Source: Bacterioplanoides sp965200585 (lineage in GTDB: Bacteria; Pseudomonadota; Gammaproteobacteria; Pseudomonadales; Oceanobacteraceae). Taken from it: 64,000 nucleotides of DNA. Location of the stretch: assembly GCF_965200585.1 (NCBI RefSeq), contig NZ_OZ241361.1; one strand, given 5' to 3'. Below the pieces are notes generated by a model. That model had not been told where the DNA came from and ran no database searches. It saw nothing but the letters and a program-made list of their open reading frames with translations. Shown here piece after piece: positions 37,301-45,682 of the stretch; within the stretch, counting starts at the first letter, position 1; each line of letters begins with the position of its first letter. Both the position numbers and the translations under genes were made by a program.

Positions 37301-37785
37301 CTGATCACCAACACCAGCAGCGATGAGCCTAAGGCGGCAGATGTTTTAAACGGGTAGTGCAGCGCCAGAGGGGCGACAATCAGCAGACCGGCTTCGGCAA
37401 AGCGCGAAACAATCCAGAACTGAACGGCGGTATCAGGTGCTATGTCCGGGAAAAACGGCATACCAGAAAAGGTCAGGGTATGCGCCATATCCAACAGGCT
37501 GACGGTGAGATAACCACAGCCAAGTACCAGTAAAAACTGGTTCTTGGCGAGCGGATAAGTATTCCAGGCAACAATAAAGCAGATCAGCGCGATGCCGCAG
37601 GCAAATAACTCTACCAGGGTGTGAAACAGCAACGCATCCCACTGAATAACCGGAATCAGCAGGGCGGTCATTAGCGCCGGAATCCACCAGTGACGTCGTA
37701 AGTGCGAAAACAAATCAAGGACAATTGTGGATTGTGGCAAAGTCGGGTTCCTGTAAGACAACTTATTCAGGCTGCCTTTAAGCAT
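34387..37785 (-). CDS. MASE3-PAS-GAF-PAS-GGDEF-EAL c-di-GMP signalling protein
   Basis: 1132 residues. Residues about 30-270 hold a multi-helix MASE3-like membrane sensor (LLDMAHTLTFSGMPFF, FWIVSRFAEA). A PAS domain (about 280-385) carries a four-cysteine cluster at C319, C333, C336 and C340, a pattern seen in some PAS sensors. A GAF domain (about 410-560, YGGFKMAWVGLIEG) and a second PAS (about 575-690) follow. GGDEF is intact at 777-781 with RxxD (RQED) five residues before it. EAL starts at 905-907 (LEALIRW), with NVSAYQL, EVTES, IDDFGTGYSS, LKIDKSF and VLAEGVET. It can in principle make and break c-di-GMP. The start at 37785 has only a weak ribosome-binding site. Confidence 0.92.
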   Translation of the reverse strand: MLKGSLNKLSYRNPTLPQSTIVLDLFSHLRRHWWIPALMTALLIPVIQWDALLFHTLVELFACGIALICFIVAWNTYPLAKNQFLLVLGCGYLTVSLLDMAHTLTFSGMPFFPDIAPDTAVQFWIVSRFAEAGLLIVAPLALHYPFKTSAALGSSLLVLVISFLLVLSGALPDMYIKNHGLTYTKILSEYLIIGLLLIAMFNLQRHRAMLDPRVLTLSYTSITLTILAELAFTQYANFHSSSIIVGHFLKLFSFWAIYIALIESSLREPFRNLARDANTYDAIPDETLLIDCQGVIRQANQATRRESGLSTQQLLGRHCHELQHDPMTPAKHCVICQSVCNGQPLSHFQFYNSRDARWYEVSLSTIRHGKDSAGMVHVRRNITQTKQAESRSATLNRLYNVLSQANKVLAEAASREQMFEDICHIAKRYGGFKMAWVGLIEGSQIVPVASSGDNFNYLQHIEIRIDDSVLSHGPVGTAARENRVTCVNNTSNDPTFTPWRKPALQRGYRSLASVPIRQNGQVIGICAFYSAIAETFDSEMLTLLATLGADMGVALERMQHKQDQAQAQHQLRQLSMAVEQSDNGIAITDTRFYAEYVNRSFIEMTGFELAEIQQDSPLLLYNQSDEKQSIRELIAVIRAGRQWDGELQITRKDGSTFWASQSITPLMNDQGEIINYVSTFEDITSLHHAQQTIEKLAFFDPLTNLPNRRLLADRLNQAIESCKRQPDSLVAVMMFDLDNFKTVNDSLGHNLGDELLQRVADLFSQTVRQEDTVARLGGDEFTIVLSSMHSIEKVADIADSLIQLLKRPLDVSGHQVVIGTSIGISVYPGDTEQPEELIRNADIAMYHAKSEGKNNFQFFTANMNEKAQQRLEMESRLRHAIEQNHFQLYYQPQINLVSGKITGLEALIRWQDPQRGMISPLEFIPLAEDTGMIGPIGDWVIQTACKEIKQLQQQGFPKVKVAVNVSAYQLHHGAQLTQVIDQALTDSGLTARHLSLEVTESMLIDGIKEASLLLDELRKRDITIAIDDFGTGYSSLSYLKQLPIDVLKIDKSFVQDLQDDGGNDAIVSAIIAMAHKLDIKVLAEGVETLYQQATLTQQGCDFAQGFLYCQPLPKDQLLAQWQALTITPSKSI

Positions 37786-37843
37786 AGAGAAGAATCAGGG
37801 CGGAGCAACTGGCTGCTGCGTTTGAATAAAAAGTCTGAATAAA

Positions 37844-37868
37844 AAAACCGGAGGCAGACTCCGGTTTT
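37844..37868 (-). terminator. Rho-independent terminator after hldD
   Basis: A 10-bp stem AAAACCGGAG / CTCCGGTTTT with loop GCAGA, 32 nt past the hldD stop. On the minus strand it runs into a T tract (complement of A7 at 37841-37847). Confidence 0.9.
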
Positions 37869-37900
37869 GTGTTGGCTCAGATGGATCAGAATCCGTTGAA

Positions 37901-38857
37901 TCAGCGGTTCAGCCAGTCCATGTAGGCGAACACACCTTGTTCAACATTGGCGAACGGTTCGCTGTAACCGGCATCGCGCAGCTTCTGAATATCGGCTTCA
38001 GTAAAGCTCTGGTAAGCGCCCTTCAGGTGATCCGGGAAAGGAATATACTCTTTGCTACCGGACGTGCCTTTTTCGCCATGCCATTTGATCACGGCATCGG
38101 CGACATCATTAAAGCTTTGGCAGTTGCCGGTGCCTAAGTTGAAGATGCCGCTTTTATCCGGGTTAGCGAAGAACCACAGGTTCACCTTCACAACATCGCC
38201 GACAAACACAAAGTCACGGCGCTGTTCGCCATCGCCATAACCGCCGCTGCCACCAAACAGTTTGCAGATGCCGTTATCCTGAATCTGATTATTGAAGTGG
38301 AACGCTACCGACGACATTGAGCCCTTATGCTGCTCGCGTGGGCCGTAAACATTAAAGTAGCGGAAGCCAACCACCTGGCTTTGGAAGGTGTGTTCAATGG
38401 AACGCACGTACTGGTCGAACTGCCACTTGGAGTAGCCATACACGTTCAGCGGTTTCTCGTGGGAGCGCTCTTCTTTAAACACATCGCTGCCGCCATAAAC
38501 CGAAGCGCTGGAGGCGTATAAAAACGGAATGCGTTTTTTCAGGCAGGCGTGCAGCAGGGTTTTGGAATATTCGTAGTTGTTTTCCATCATAAACTTGCCG
38601 TCCCACTCGGTGGTGGAGGAGCAAGCGCCTTCGTGGAAAATGGCATCAACGCCGTCGAGAATACCGTCGTCGAACTCAACGCGCTGCAGGAACAGATCTT
38701 TATCCAGGTAATCGGCGATATCGCAGTCGCTGATGTTGTAGAACTTTTTGCCGTCGCTTAAATCATCAACCACGATGATGTCGCTGCGACCTTGTTCGTT
38801 TAATGTTTTTACGATGTTGCTGCCAATAAAGCCAGCACCGCCCGTTACAATAATCAT
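37901..38857 (-). CDS. hldD: ADP-L-glycero-D-manno-heptose-6-epimerase
   Basis: 318 residues. It epimerises ADP-D-glycero- to ADP-L-glycero-manno-heptose, the last step of the heptose precursor for the LPS inner core. It is an extended SDR enzyme: NAD(P)-binding TGGAGFIGSN at the N-terminus, DDLSDGKKFYNI, FHEGACSSTTEWDGKF (typical of HldD), catalytic Y-x3-K in YGYSKWQFD and GFRYFNVYGPREQHKGSMSSVAFH-type segment (by ends). It follows hldE on the same strand after 164 bp. Confidence 0.96.
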   Translation of the reverse strand: MIIVTGGAGFIGSNIVKTLNEQGRSDIIVVDDLSDGKKFYNISDCDIADYLDKDLFLQRVEFDDGILDGVDAIFHEGACSSTTEWDGKFMMENNYEYSKTLLHACLKKRIPFLYASSASVYGGSDVFKEERSHEKPLNVYGYSKWQFDQYVRSIEHTFQSQVVGFRYFNVYGPREQHKGSMSSVAFHFNNQIQDNGICKLFGGSGGYGDGEQRRDFVFVGDVVKVNLWFFANPDKSGIFNLGTGNCQSFNDVADAVIKWHGEKGTSGSKEYIPFPDHLKGAYQSFTEADIQKLRDAGYSEPFANVEQGVFAYMDWLNR

Positions 38858-38905
38858 GAGTTAACCTCTTTCTTCGGTTAGTCGAGGTGTCTGGTGATTG
38901 TTATT

Positions 38906-38941
38906 GCTCGGGGCGTGCGCTGTAGGGAACAGCGCCCGAGC
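38906..38941 (-). terminator. Possible terminator/hairpin between hldE and hldD
   Basis: GCTCGGG pairs with CCCGAGC and an inner CGCTGT with ACAGCG, with a bulge on the left arm. It lies downstream of the hldE stop on the minus strand, but there is no clear T run, so it may be an intrinsic hairpin of other use. Confidence 0.4.
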
Positions 38942-39021
38942 GTACAGGGATGTATTTACAGCGTCCCCGACAATGATAATGACCAGATACCTTTATTCTT
39001 TGCGTATTTAACTGCTTATGC

Positions 39022-40455
39022 TTAATCAGCGTCTTCGGCTTGAATGCGTTGAACAATGGCGGTGGTAGAGCAGTTATCTTTAAAGCTGAGAATGATCACT
39101 TCGCCACCGTTCTTCTGCACACACGCACCGCCGGCAATCTCTTCCACCTTGTAATCGCCACCTTTCACCAGAATATCCGGCAGCACATTACAAATCAGAC
39201 GCTCCGGTGTGTCTTCGCCGAAGGGTACCACCCAATCCACACTTTCTAATCCGGCCAGTACCGCCATGCGGTGATCCAGCGGATTAATCGGGCGGGTTGG
39301 GCCTTTTAAACGGCTGACGGATTCATCGGAATTCACCGCCACCAATAACCGATCGCCCAACGCTTTGGCTTCTTTTAAATACTGCACATGGCCGGGGTGA
39401 ATAATATCGAAGCAGCCATTGGTCATCACCAGGGTTTCACCACGCTGGCGGGCTTCTTCCACCAACAGCAGCAGGCTTTGTTCGTCGAAGATACCGGCAC
39501 CCTGATGACTCTCGGAACGGATCTCCTGACGCAGCTCTTCGGTCGATACCGTCGCGGTACCCAGTTTACCCACTACAATCCCCGCCGCGGTATTCGCTAA
39601 TGCCGTGGCCTGTTGTAAGGATTGTTGCGCAGCCAACGCTGCGGCTAATACCGAGATCACGGTATCGCCAGCGCCGGTTACGTCATACACTTCGCGCGCT
39701 TTAGTTGGCAAGTGGAAAGGCTCCTGGTCACGTTCTACCAGAGTCATGCCTTTTTCACTGCGGGTTACTAACACCGCTTGCAGGTCGTAATCATTAATCA
39801 GCGTACGCGCTTTGGCGACTAAGGTTTCGTCGTCGCTGGCTGGGCCTACCACGGCTTCAAACTCACTCAGATTTGGCGTGATTAACGTCGCGCCACGATA
39901 GCGCTCGAAGTCGGTGCCTTTCGGGTCGATTAATACCGGCACGTTATGACGGCGGGCACTGTCGATTAAGCGTTGTGGATTATTCAGCGCACCTTTGCCG
40001 TAGTCGGACAAAATCACTACGCCGGATTCGGCAACTTTCTGATCAAATGATTGATACAGTGGCGTTAAATCGGTGGCATCAAAAGCTTCTTCAAAATCCA
40101 GCCGAATTAACTGCTGGTGGCGGCTCATAATGCGCAGCTTGGTGATGGTCGGGTGTTGTGGATGTTTTAGAAAATCACAATCAATACGTGCGTCGTGCAG
40201 CATGGTCTGTAATGCTGCACCGTTGTCGTCATCACCAATAATGCCCAATAAATCGACACCCGCCCCCAGGGTTGAAATATTCAGGCCGACGTTACCGGCA
40301 CCACCGGCACGGTTTTCATTATCCTGAATTTTAACCACGGGCACCGGTGCTTCCGGTGAAATCCGTGAAGTCGGACCCTGCCAGTAGCGGTCCAGCATGA
40401 CATCACCAAACACCAATACGCGGGCCTGATGAAAATCGGGAATGGTTACATCCAT
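39022..40455 (-). CDS. hldE: Bifunctional heptose-7-phosphate kinase / heptose-1-phosphate adenylyltransferase
   Basis: 477 residues from ATG 40455, the exact length of E. coli HldE; upstream in-frame ATGs at 40473 and 40521 are less likely because MDVTIPDFHQARVLVFGDV lines up with the family start. The N-terminal domain is a PfkB/ribokinase-type kinase (SRISPEAPVPVVK, DVTGAGDTVISVLAAALA). The C-terminal domain is a nucleotidyltransferase with TNGCFDIIHPGHVQYL (HxGH). It makes ADP-D-glycero-manno-heptose for the LPS core in two steps either side of GmhB. Confidence 0.96.
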   Translation of the reverse strand: MDVTIPDFHQARVLVFGDVMLDRYWQGPTSRISPEAPVPVVKIQDNENRAGGAGNVGLNISTLGAGVDLLGIIGDDDNGAALQTMLHDARIDCDFLKHPQHPTITKLRIMSRHQQLIRLDFEEAFDATDLTPLYQSFDQKVAESGVVILSDYGKGALNNPQRLIDSARRHNVPVLIDPKGTDFERYRGATLITPNLSEFEAVVGPASDDETLVAKARTLINDYDLQAVLVTRSEKGMTLVERDQEPFHLPTKAREVYDVTGAGDTVISVLAAALAAQQSLQQATALANTAAGIVVGKLGTATVSTEELRQEIRSESHQGAGIFDEQSLLLLVEEARQRGETLVMTNGCFDIIHPGHVQYLKEAKALGDRLLVAVNSDESVSRLKGPTRPINPLDHRMAVLAGLESVDWVVPFGEDTPERLICNVLPDILVKGGDYKVEEIAGGACVQKNGGEVIILSFKDNCSTTAIVQRIQAEDAD

Positions 40456-40566
40456 CACTGAGTTCACACACATAATTTTAAAGCCGCTTAGTGTATCACA
40501 AGGCGGGTTTAGAGAGACCATTATGCTAGACTCAGCGTTTCTGATGGTTTCGCTGTAAGGCTTCGT

Positions 40567-41829
40567 GTGGCTCGCTTTTTTTACACCCTGTTATACACCG
40601 GTTTGCTTCCTGTATTTGTTGCCCGTTTATGGTGGCGTGGTCGACTGAATCCGGGTTATCGCCAACGCATCGCCGAACGTTTTGGCCGCTTACCTCATCG
40701 CCCGGCTGCCAATGGTTTATGGGTACATGCGGTATCGGTCGGTGAAACACTGGCAGCAGCGCCGTATATCAAAGCCATGCAGCAGCAATACCCGGATCTT
40801 CCCATTATTGTCACCACCACCACGCCCACCGGCTCAGAACAGGTGAAGCGTTTGTTTGGTGAGCGCGTCTTCCATATGTTTTTGCCTTACGACTTACCGG
40901 TTTTCTGGAAGCCGTTTCTGCGTCGTATCCAGCCGGGGCTGTTGGTAGTGATGGAGACTGAGTTATGGCCCAATCTGATGGCAGCTTGTGAGCAACATCA
41001 ACTGCCGGTGATGCTGGCTAATGCCCGGATGTCGGAAAAATCAGCCCGTGGCTATGCCAAATTCTCTGCCTTAACCACACCCATGTTGCAGCGACTCACC
41101 TTGGTGGCGGCGCAAAATGCCACCGATGGTCAGCGTTTTATTGAACTGGGCCTGCCAGAAAACAAACTGGAAGTGACTGGCAGTGTGAAATTTGATGTCG
41201 ATTTACCGATTGATATTGAACGGGCTGGTGAGGCGCTGCGAGCACAATGGGGTGAGTCGCGAAAAGTGCTGGCGCTGGCGTCCAGTCATGCCGGAGAAGA
41301 CGAGCAGTTGCTGGCTATTTATTCTCACTTACGGGAAAGTCATGACGATTTATTGCTGCTGTTAATTCCACGTCATCCAGAGCGTTTTGATGCGGTTACT
41401 CAGGTGGCTAAGCAGGCAGGTTTGAATGTACAGCGTCGTTCTCAGGGCGATGCCAATCCGGATTGTCAGGTGTATGTGGCCGACAGCATGGGCGAAATGC
41501 TGCAGCTGTTATCGGCAGCGGATCTGGTGTTGATGGGTGGCAGTCTGATTCCACACGGTGGGCATAATCCGATTGAACCGGCAGCGCTGGGTAAAGCAAC
41601 CCTAACCGGGCCACATTACACCAACTTTGCTGCGGTGGTGGATGCCTTAGTGGCAGAGCAAGCGTTGGCGGTTGTTGAGCCTGAACAGCTGGCGCAGGAT
41701 GTTTTGCAGTACCTGAATGATTCGGCCTTGTGTCAGCAAATGGGTGAAGCCGGATTGGCGGTGGTGAATAAAAACCGCGGAGCGGTACAGCGTTTGGTAG
41801 AGCTTAGCGCACAAGCGTTAAAGCGTTGA
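40567..41829 (+). CDS. waaA: 3-deoxy-D-manno-octulosonic acid transferase WaaA
   Basis: 420 residues, GTG start with AAGG upstream. It transfers KDO from CMP-KDO to lipid IV-A on the inner face of the inner membrane. The N-terminal membrane anchor (FFYTLLYTGLLPVFVARLWW) is followed by ERFG, WVHAVSVGETLAA, TTTTPTGSEQ, METELWPNL, LANARMSEKSARGY and the C-terminal GGSLIPHGGHNPIEPAALG donor-site signature. It is divergent from hldE, grouping LPS core genes. Confidence 0.96.
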   Translation: MARFFYTLLYTGLLPVFVARLWWRGRLNPGYRQRIAERFGRLPHRPAANGLWVHAVSVGETLAAAPYIKAMQQQYPDLPIIVTTTTPTGSEQVKRLFGERVFHMFLPYDLPVFWKPFLRRIQPGLLVVMETELWPNLMAACEQHQLPVMLANARMSEKSARGYAKFSALTTPMLQRLTLVAAQNATDGQRFIELGLPENKLEVTGSVKFDVDLPIDIERAGEALRAQWGESRKVLALASSHAGEDEQLLAIYSHLRESHDDLLLLLIPRHPERFDAVTQVAKQAGLNVQRRSQGDANPDCQVYVADSMGEMLQLLSAADLVLMGGSLIPHGGHNPIEPAALGKATLTGPHYTNFAAVVDALVAEQALAVVEPEQLAQDVLQYLNDSALCQQMGEAGLAVVNKNRGAVQRLVELSAQALKR

Positions 41830-41852
41830 GAAACCAGAAAGTCAGTAGCCTG

Positions 41853-44708
41853 TTAGAGCTGATATTTATCTTCAACTTTCTGAATTAAATCATTACTGAT
41901 GCGCAAGCTTTCTAATAAATCGAGCAGGTTGTAATCCAGGTTCACGTTTAAATGCGTCGCCTGGCCGCCAAAAAATTCCGGGTTATTGCCCTGAAATTGC
42001 AACGCCAGATTCAGCTCACCATCGGGCTGATATTCCACCCCAGATTCCAGCTGGTTGTAGTGGAAATCTTCTAATAATTGCATTGCCAGCCCAACCGTTT
42101 GGTCGGATGATTTTAACGCCTGGCTGGTGGCGTTGTTGTAACGAATCACGCCACCCGGATCTCGGGCAAATAAATTGCCACCAGGAATTTGCACACCAGC
42201 CTGAGTAATCACAATGGGCAGTACACCGTCGAGCACGCCCGTGGCTTCAACTTCGGCATTGGGTTCCAGTTTGGCCAGCTCACTCAGTTGAATATTATCC
42301 ACTTCAATACCAAAGGCGTTGACGTCTTTACTGGTATCAAATTTCATCAATGGCAGTCGCACTCGGCCACCTAATAATTCCGTGTGGACTTCATACACTT
42401 CGATTAACGCCGAGGAAAAATCCGCTGGAATACGGGTCTGACTGCGCGCCAGAATATTGGATAACTGAATACCGGTATTCACACTGTCTCCGGCAATTTG
42501 CGCATCAATCAGATAGTCTTCCAGCGCACCGGAGAAAGACAGCGGTCGGCGAATGGCAAATAACCCACGCCAGTTTTCCAACGAGATACTGTTGTCATAG
42601 GTTGCGGCCAGTTCATCAAAGCGCAGCATAAAATCCGGTTGTAATTGCCATTGCTGGTTGGGTGTTTGTTGCCAGTCGAGCCAGCCCTGACCCGACAGAG
42701 AACCGTTTAATAACTGTAATTGAGTCAGGTTACTCATCTCAGCTAACCCCAGTTGGTTCCAGTTTAATGGCGTATCTTGTAACTGCCATTGCATCGAGCC
42801 GGAGGACAGCTTAGTTCCGCTTTGCTGTTGATGGTTAATATGAGAGCGTAACTGCAATGCCTGATCAGCCAGACCAAACACCAGCTCAGCATCAATCACC
42901 ATGGGTTTATCGGATGCTGCTTGTTGTGATGCCGGTTTCTGCTGCGATGCTTGTTGCTCTAACGGCAGTGTCAGATTAAATGGCCCACGAATGCTCATAT
43001 CCGGAATTGGCCACTGCTGAAAATTAGAAGGTGTGCTTGCCAGTGATACCTGACACTGTATATCCGCTTTATGGTTACTGAGGTTGCGAGTGATGTGTGG
43101 CAAACATTCAACCGAACTGTTGGTAATATTGAACGTGGCAAGCGACGTTTGCCGTGCTGACAATTGCTCACTGAGTTCAGCAGAAAAAGGTTTTAGCGCC
43201 ATATTTAATGGCTTAAACGACAACACTTGTTGTTGGCTTTTAATATCGAGTTGATTCAGCAAGGTCAGTTGCAGTTCAGATAGTTGAATTGCAGCGTTTT
43301 TATCAGGCTCACTATTATCAGGCACATTGTCGGTTGCCTTAAGTGTTATTGCTTCCAGCATTAGCGTGTTGTTCAGACCCTGCTCCGAGGTCAGCTGCCA
43401 ATCACCATTATTCAGTAACGAAAAATCAAACCGGCCTGAACTGCGGAACTGACCCTGAGGCCAGACTGGATTATTTTGTGTCGCATTGATGCTGGTGGTT
43501 AAAAATCCACTGACGCCTGTTTGTTGTTGCCATTGCAGTTCTGGTGTCAGCTTAATACTGGCTTGTTGCCGGTCGCCGTTGATATTCCACCATAACGAAG
43601 ACTCCAGCTGGCAGCCGGTAAGGCCAAGATTACAACTGGCGCTCAAGTCCGGATCGTTGCTTTGTGGTTGTTGAATCACATAAGACTGGTCGGCTATATC
43701 GAGCCGTAACTGATGCTGAATAAATGTCTCCAGTAATAATTCGGCATTTTCTGCTTTAGACAGCGATGTTTTAATTTCACCGGACTGCCATTGCAGCGTC
43801 AGATCTGCTTCGGGGTCATGCTGCAGTGTGCGCGTTTCACTGCTCAGATAAATATCAGAGGTAAAGGCAATACCGTGGGGAATGGTCACCAGCGGCGGTA
43901 AATGAATTTCGCTGCGGGCCTGTAATTGGGTTACCGGAATGGTTGTGGCGATATTTGCCAGCAGACGCTGGTTAATGGCTTTAAGATCGGATTGCTGATT
44001 TAAAATAATATGCGTATTACCGCCATCATCCTGATCAATATTACCGTGCAGTTGGGTTAATAACTGGCTGGATTCCGACAGCATGATTAATAAATCACCG
44101 CTGCTTTGCAGTTGCATTTCCAGCTGCCAGGGCAGTGGCATATTGTCCAGTTGGGTGTCTCCCCAGATGCGCCACAATTGGGGGGTGACTTCTGCCTGAA
44201 GCTGAGCACTTAATGCCGGGTGATTAATATGCAGTTGATGAATGGCAAAAGATTTCAGCGGCAGTTGTAGCCATTGTTTAAAGGCCGGGATGGAAATCTC
44301 AGGGGTGGTTTCAATAACATTCGTTGCAGCCTTGCCCGCACCTGCAGCGGCAGCTCCGGCAAGTTTCTGACCGGTTTCATCGGCCAGATTCAATATGACG
44401 GAATCAAGTTCCAGTGTGTTTAACTCACCACGGATTAATTGCTTTGGTGAATAAGTCAGCGATAAATTTTCTAAGGCAAATAAACTGCCGTCTGGCAGTG
44501 GCACCGATAACGATTGAACCGTTAGCTGGTGCCAGCTGAAGTGACTGATTTCTATTTTACTGTTTTGAATACCAAAATTATTCAGCGCGGTGCTGAAGCT
44601 GTTATTCAGTAATGATTTTAATAGGGAAGGTAAAAAGATCAGTAGCAGGGAAAGGCTGAGTAAGGTAACAGAAAGACCGGTCAGTAAGATTTTTAGCCAG
44701 TTTTTCAT
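41853..44708 (-). CDS. ydbH: YdbH-like AsmA-type inter-membrane lipid transport protein
   Basis: 951 residues from ATG 44708 (CAGGG eight bases upstream; an ATG 11 codons earlier lacks one). One N-terminal membrane helix (about 6-28) is followed by a very long, repetitive beta-rich periplasmic region typical of AsmA-like bridge proteins. The C-terminus matches the YdbH domain: ELLGGRVRLPLMKF, DGVLPIVITQAGVQIPGGNL, DPGGVIRYN and QPDGELNLALQFQGNNP. In E. coli YdbH works with the lipoprotein YnbE and the chaperone YdbL in phospholipid transport between membranes. Neither partner gene is next to it here. Confidence 0.85.
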   Translation of the reverse strand: MKNWLKILLTGLSVTLLSLSLLLIFLPSLLKSLLNNSFSTALNNFGIQNSKIEISHFSWHQLTVQSLSVPLPDGSLFALENLSLTYSPKQLIRGELNTLELDSVILNLADETGQKLAGAAAAGAGKAATNVIETTPEISIPAFKQWLQLPLKSFAIHQLHINHPALSAQLQAEVTPQLWRIWGDTQLDNMPLPWQLEMQLQSSGDLLIMLSESSQLLTQLHGNIDQDDGGNTHIILNQQSDLKAINQRLLANIATTIPVTQLQARSEIHLPPLVTIPHGIAFTSDIYLSSETRTLQHDPEADLTLQWQSGEIKTSLSKAENAELLLETFIQHQLRLDIADQSYVIQQPQSNDPDLSASCNLGLTGCQLESSLWWNINGDRQQASIKLTPELQWQQQTGVSGFLTTSINATQNNPVWPQGQFRSSGRFDFSLLNNGDWQLTSEQGLNNTLMLEAITLKATDNVPDNSEPDKNAAIQLSELQLTLLNQLDIKSQQQVLSFKPLNMALKPFSAELSEQLSARQTSLATFNITNSSVECLPHITRNLSNHKADIQCQVSLASTPSNFQQWPIPDMSIRGPFNLTLPLEQQASQQKPASQQAASDKPMVIDAELVFGLADQALQLRSHINHQQQSGTKLSSGSMQWQLQDTPLNWNQLGLAEMSNLTQLQLLNGSLSGQGWLDWQQTPNQQWQLQPDFMLRFDELAATYDNSISLENWRGLFAIRRPLSFSGALEDYLIDAQIAGDSVNTGIQLSNILARSQTRIPADFSSALIEVYEVHTELLGGRVRLPLMKFDTSKDVNAFGIEVDNIQLSELAKLEPNAEVEATGVLDGVLPIVITQAGVQIPGGNLFARDPGGVIRYNNATSQALKSSDQTVGLAMQLLEDFHYNQLESGVEYQPDGELNLALQFQGNNPEFFGGQATHLNVNLDYNLLDLLESLRISNDLIQKVEDKYQL

Positions 44709-44744
44709 GTATTTTCCCTGAATCCTTGATGGGGCTGACAATCG

Positions 44745-44860
44745 GGTTGCAGCAGGTGTTTTTGTTTTTTAAAGCAGCCACAGGATGTGGCGGTAGCTCG
44801 GCAGGGCCATGGATGGCCCTTCGGAGCGGCGGCTAAAAAATAAAAATACCTGCTGTAGCC
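44745..44860. repeat. MITE-like 116-bp inverted-repeat element
   Basis: Two 35-bp arms, 44745-44779 and 44826-44860, are imperfect inverted copies: left begins GGTTGCAGCAGGTGTTTTTG, right (reverse complement) begins GGCTACAGCAGGTATTTTTA. The centre holds an 18-bp palindrome AGGGCCATGGATGGCCCT at 44803-44820. The whole could fold as one long hairpin. It has no coding capacity and lies between ydbH and rpiA (both minus). Confidence 0.7.
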
Positions 44861-44861
44861 T

Positions 44862-44887
44862 TGCTGGCAAAAATAATACTGCCAGCA
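44862..44887. other. Small hairpin downstream of rpiA
   Basis: A perfect 8-bp stem TGCTGGCA / TGCCAGCA with a 10-nt A-rich loop, 12 nt past the rpiA stop on the minus strand. There is no T run after it on either strand, so it is not a classic terminator. Confidence 0.45.
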
Positions 44888-44898
44888 CCGGGAGCGTA

Positions 44899-45570
44899 TT
44901 ATTTGGTAACGGTTTTTACACCATCCTGGGTGCCGAGTAATAAAACATTGGCCGGACGCAGGGCAAACAAACCATTAGTGACCACGCCGGTGATCTGGTT
45001 AATTTTTTCTTCCAGCTCCATCGGCGAGGCAATGCGCAGGTGGTGCGCATCCAGAATGTGGTTGCCGTTATCCGTCACCACACCAGTACGGTAAACCGGG
45101 TCGCCGCCCAACTTCACCAGCTCACGGGCAACATAAGAACGCGCCATCGGAATCACTTCAACCGGCAGCGGGAATTCACCCATCGTATCCACCAGTTTGC
45201 TCTCGTCGGCTACGCAGATAAATTCACGCGCTACTGCGGCAACAATCTTCTCCCGAGTGAGAGCGGCACCACCACCCTTGATCATCTCCAGGTTGTGGTT
45301 AATCTCGTCGGCACCATCAATGTAGAAATCAAACCCCGCCACCTGATTCAGATCATAAACATCAATACCATGATCTCTCAGGCGTTGTGCCGAGGCTTCT
45401 GAGCTGGCAACCGCCGCTTCAAAGTCGTGCTTGTGTGCTGCTAAGGCATCAATAAAACAGTTGGCGGTTGAGCCAGTGCCAACACCAACGATGCTGTCTT
45501 TTTCTAATTTCGGGAGAATGTAGTCAACGGCGGCCTGGCCAACGGCGCGTTTTAATTCATCCTGGTTCAT
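44899..45570 (-). CDS. rpiA: Ribose-5-phosphate isomerase A
   Basis: 223 residues. It interconverts ribose-5-phosphate and ribulose-5-phosphate in the pentose phosphate pathway. The family motifs are present: GVGTGSTANCFIDAL, SSEASAQRLRDHGI, YIDGADEIN and KGGGAALTREKIVA (catalytic Asp, Lys and Glu regions), then NHILDAHHLRIASPMELEEKI (by ends). It is divergent from ilvA, the same pairing as in pseudomonads. A TATAAT -10 box is seen 35 nt upstream. Confidence 0.97.
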   Translation of the reverse strand: MNQDELKRAVGQAAVDYILPKLEKDSIVGVGTGSTANCFIDALAAHKHDFEAAVASSEASAQRLRDHGIDVYDLNQVAGFDFYIDGADEINHNLEMIKGGGAALTREKIVAAVAREFICVADESKLVDTMGEFPLPVEVIPMARSYVARELVKLGGDPVYRTGVVTDNGNHILDAHHLRIASPMELEEKINQITGVVTNGLFALRPANVLLLGTQDGVKTVTK

Positions 45571-45605
45571 AATCTCGTGCTCAGTCTCTCATCTGGGATC
45601 CGCGA

Positions 45606-45611
45606 ATTATA
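45606..45611 (-). promoter_or_regulatory. Probable -10 box of rpiA
   Basis: A perfect TATAAT on the minus strand in the context GCATATAATTCGC, 35 nt upstream of the rpiA ATG. No well-spaced -35 is evident; a TTGTAC lies 12 nt upstream of it. Confidence 0.45.
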
Positions 45612-45682
45612 TGCATTGATGGGGTACAATGCCCGCTGTAAAACACAAAAGTTATTAAAAATTCTGTTAAAACGGCCCACTC

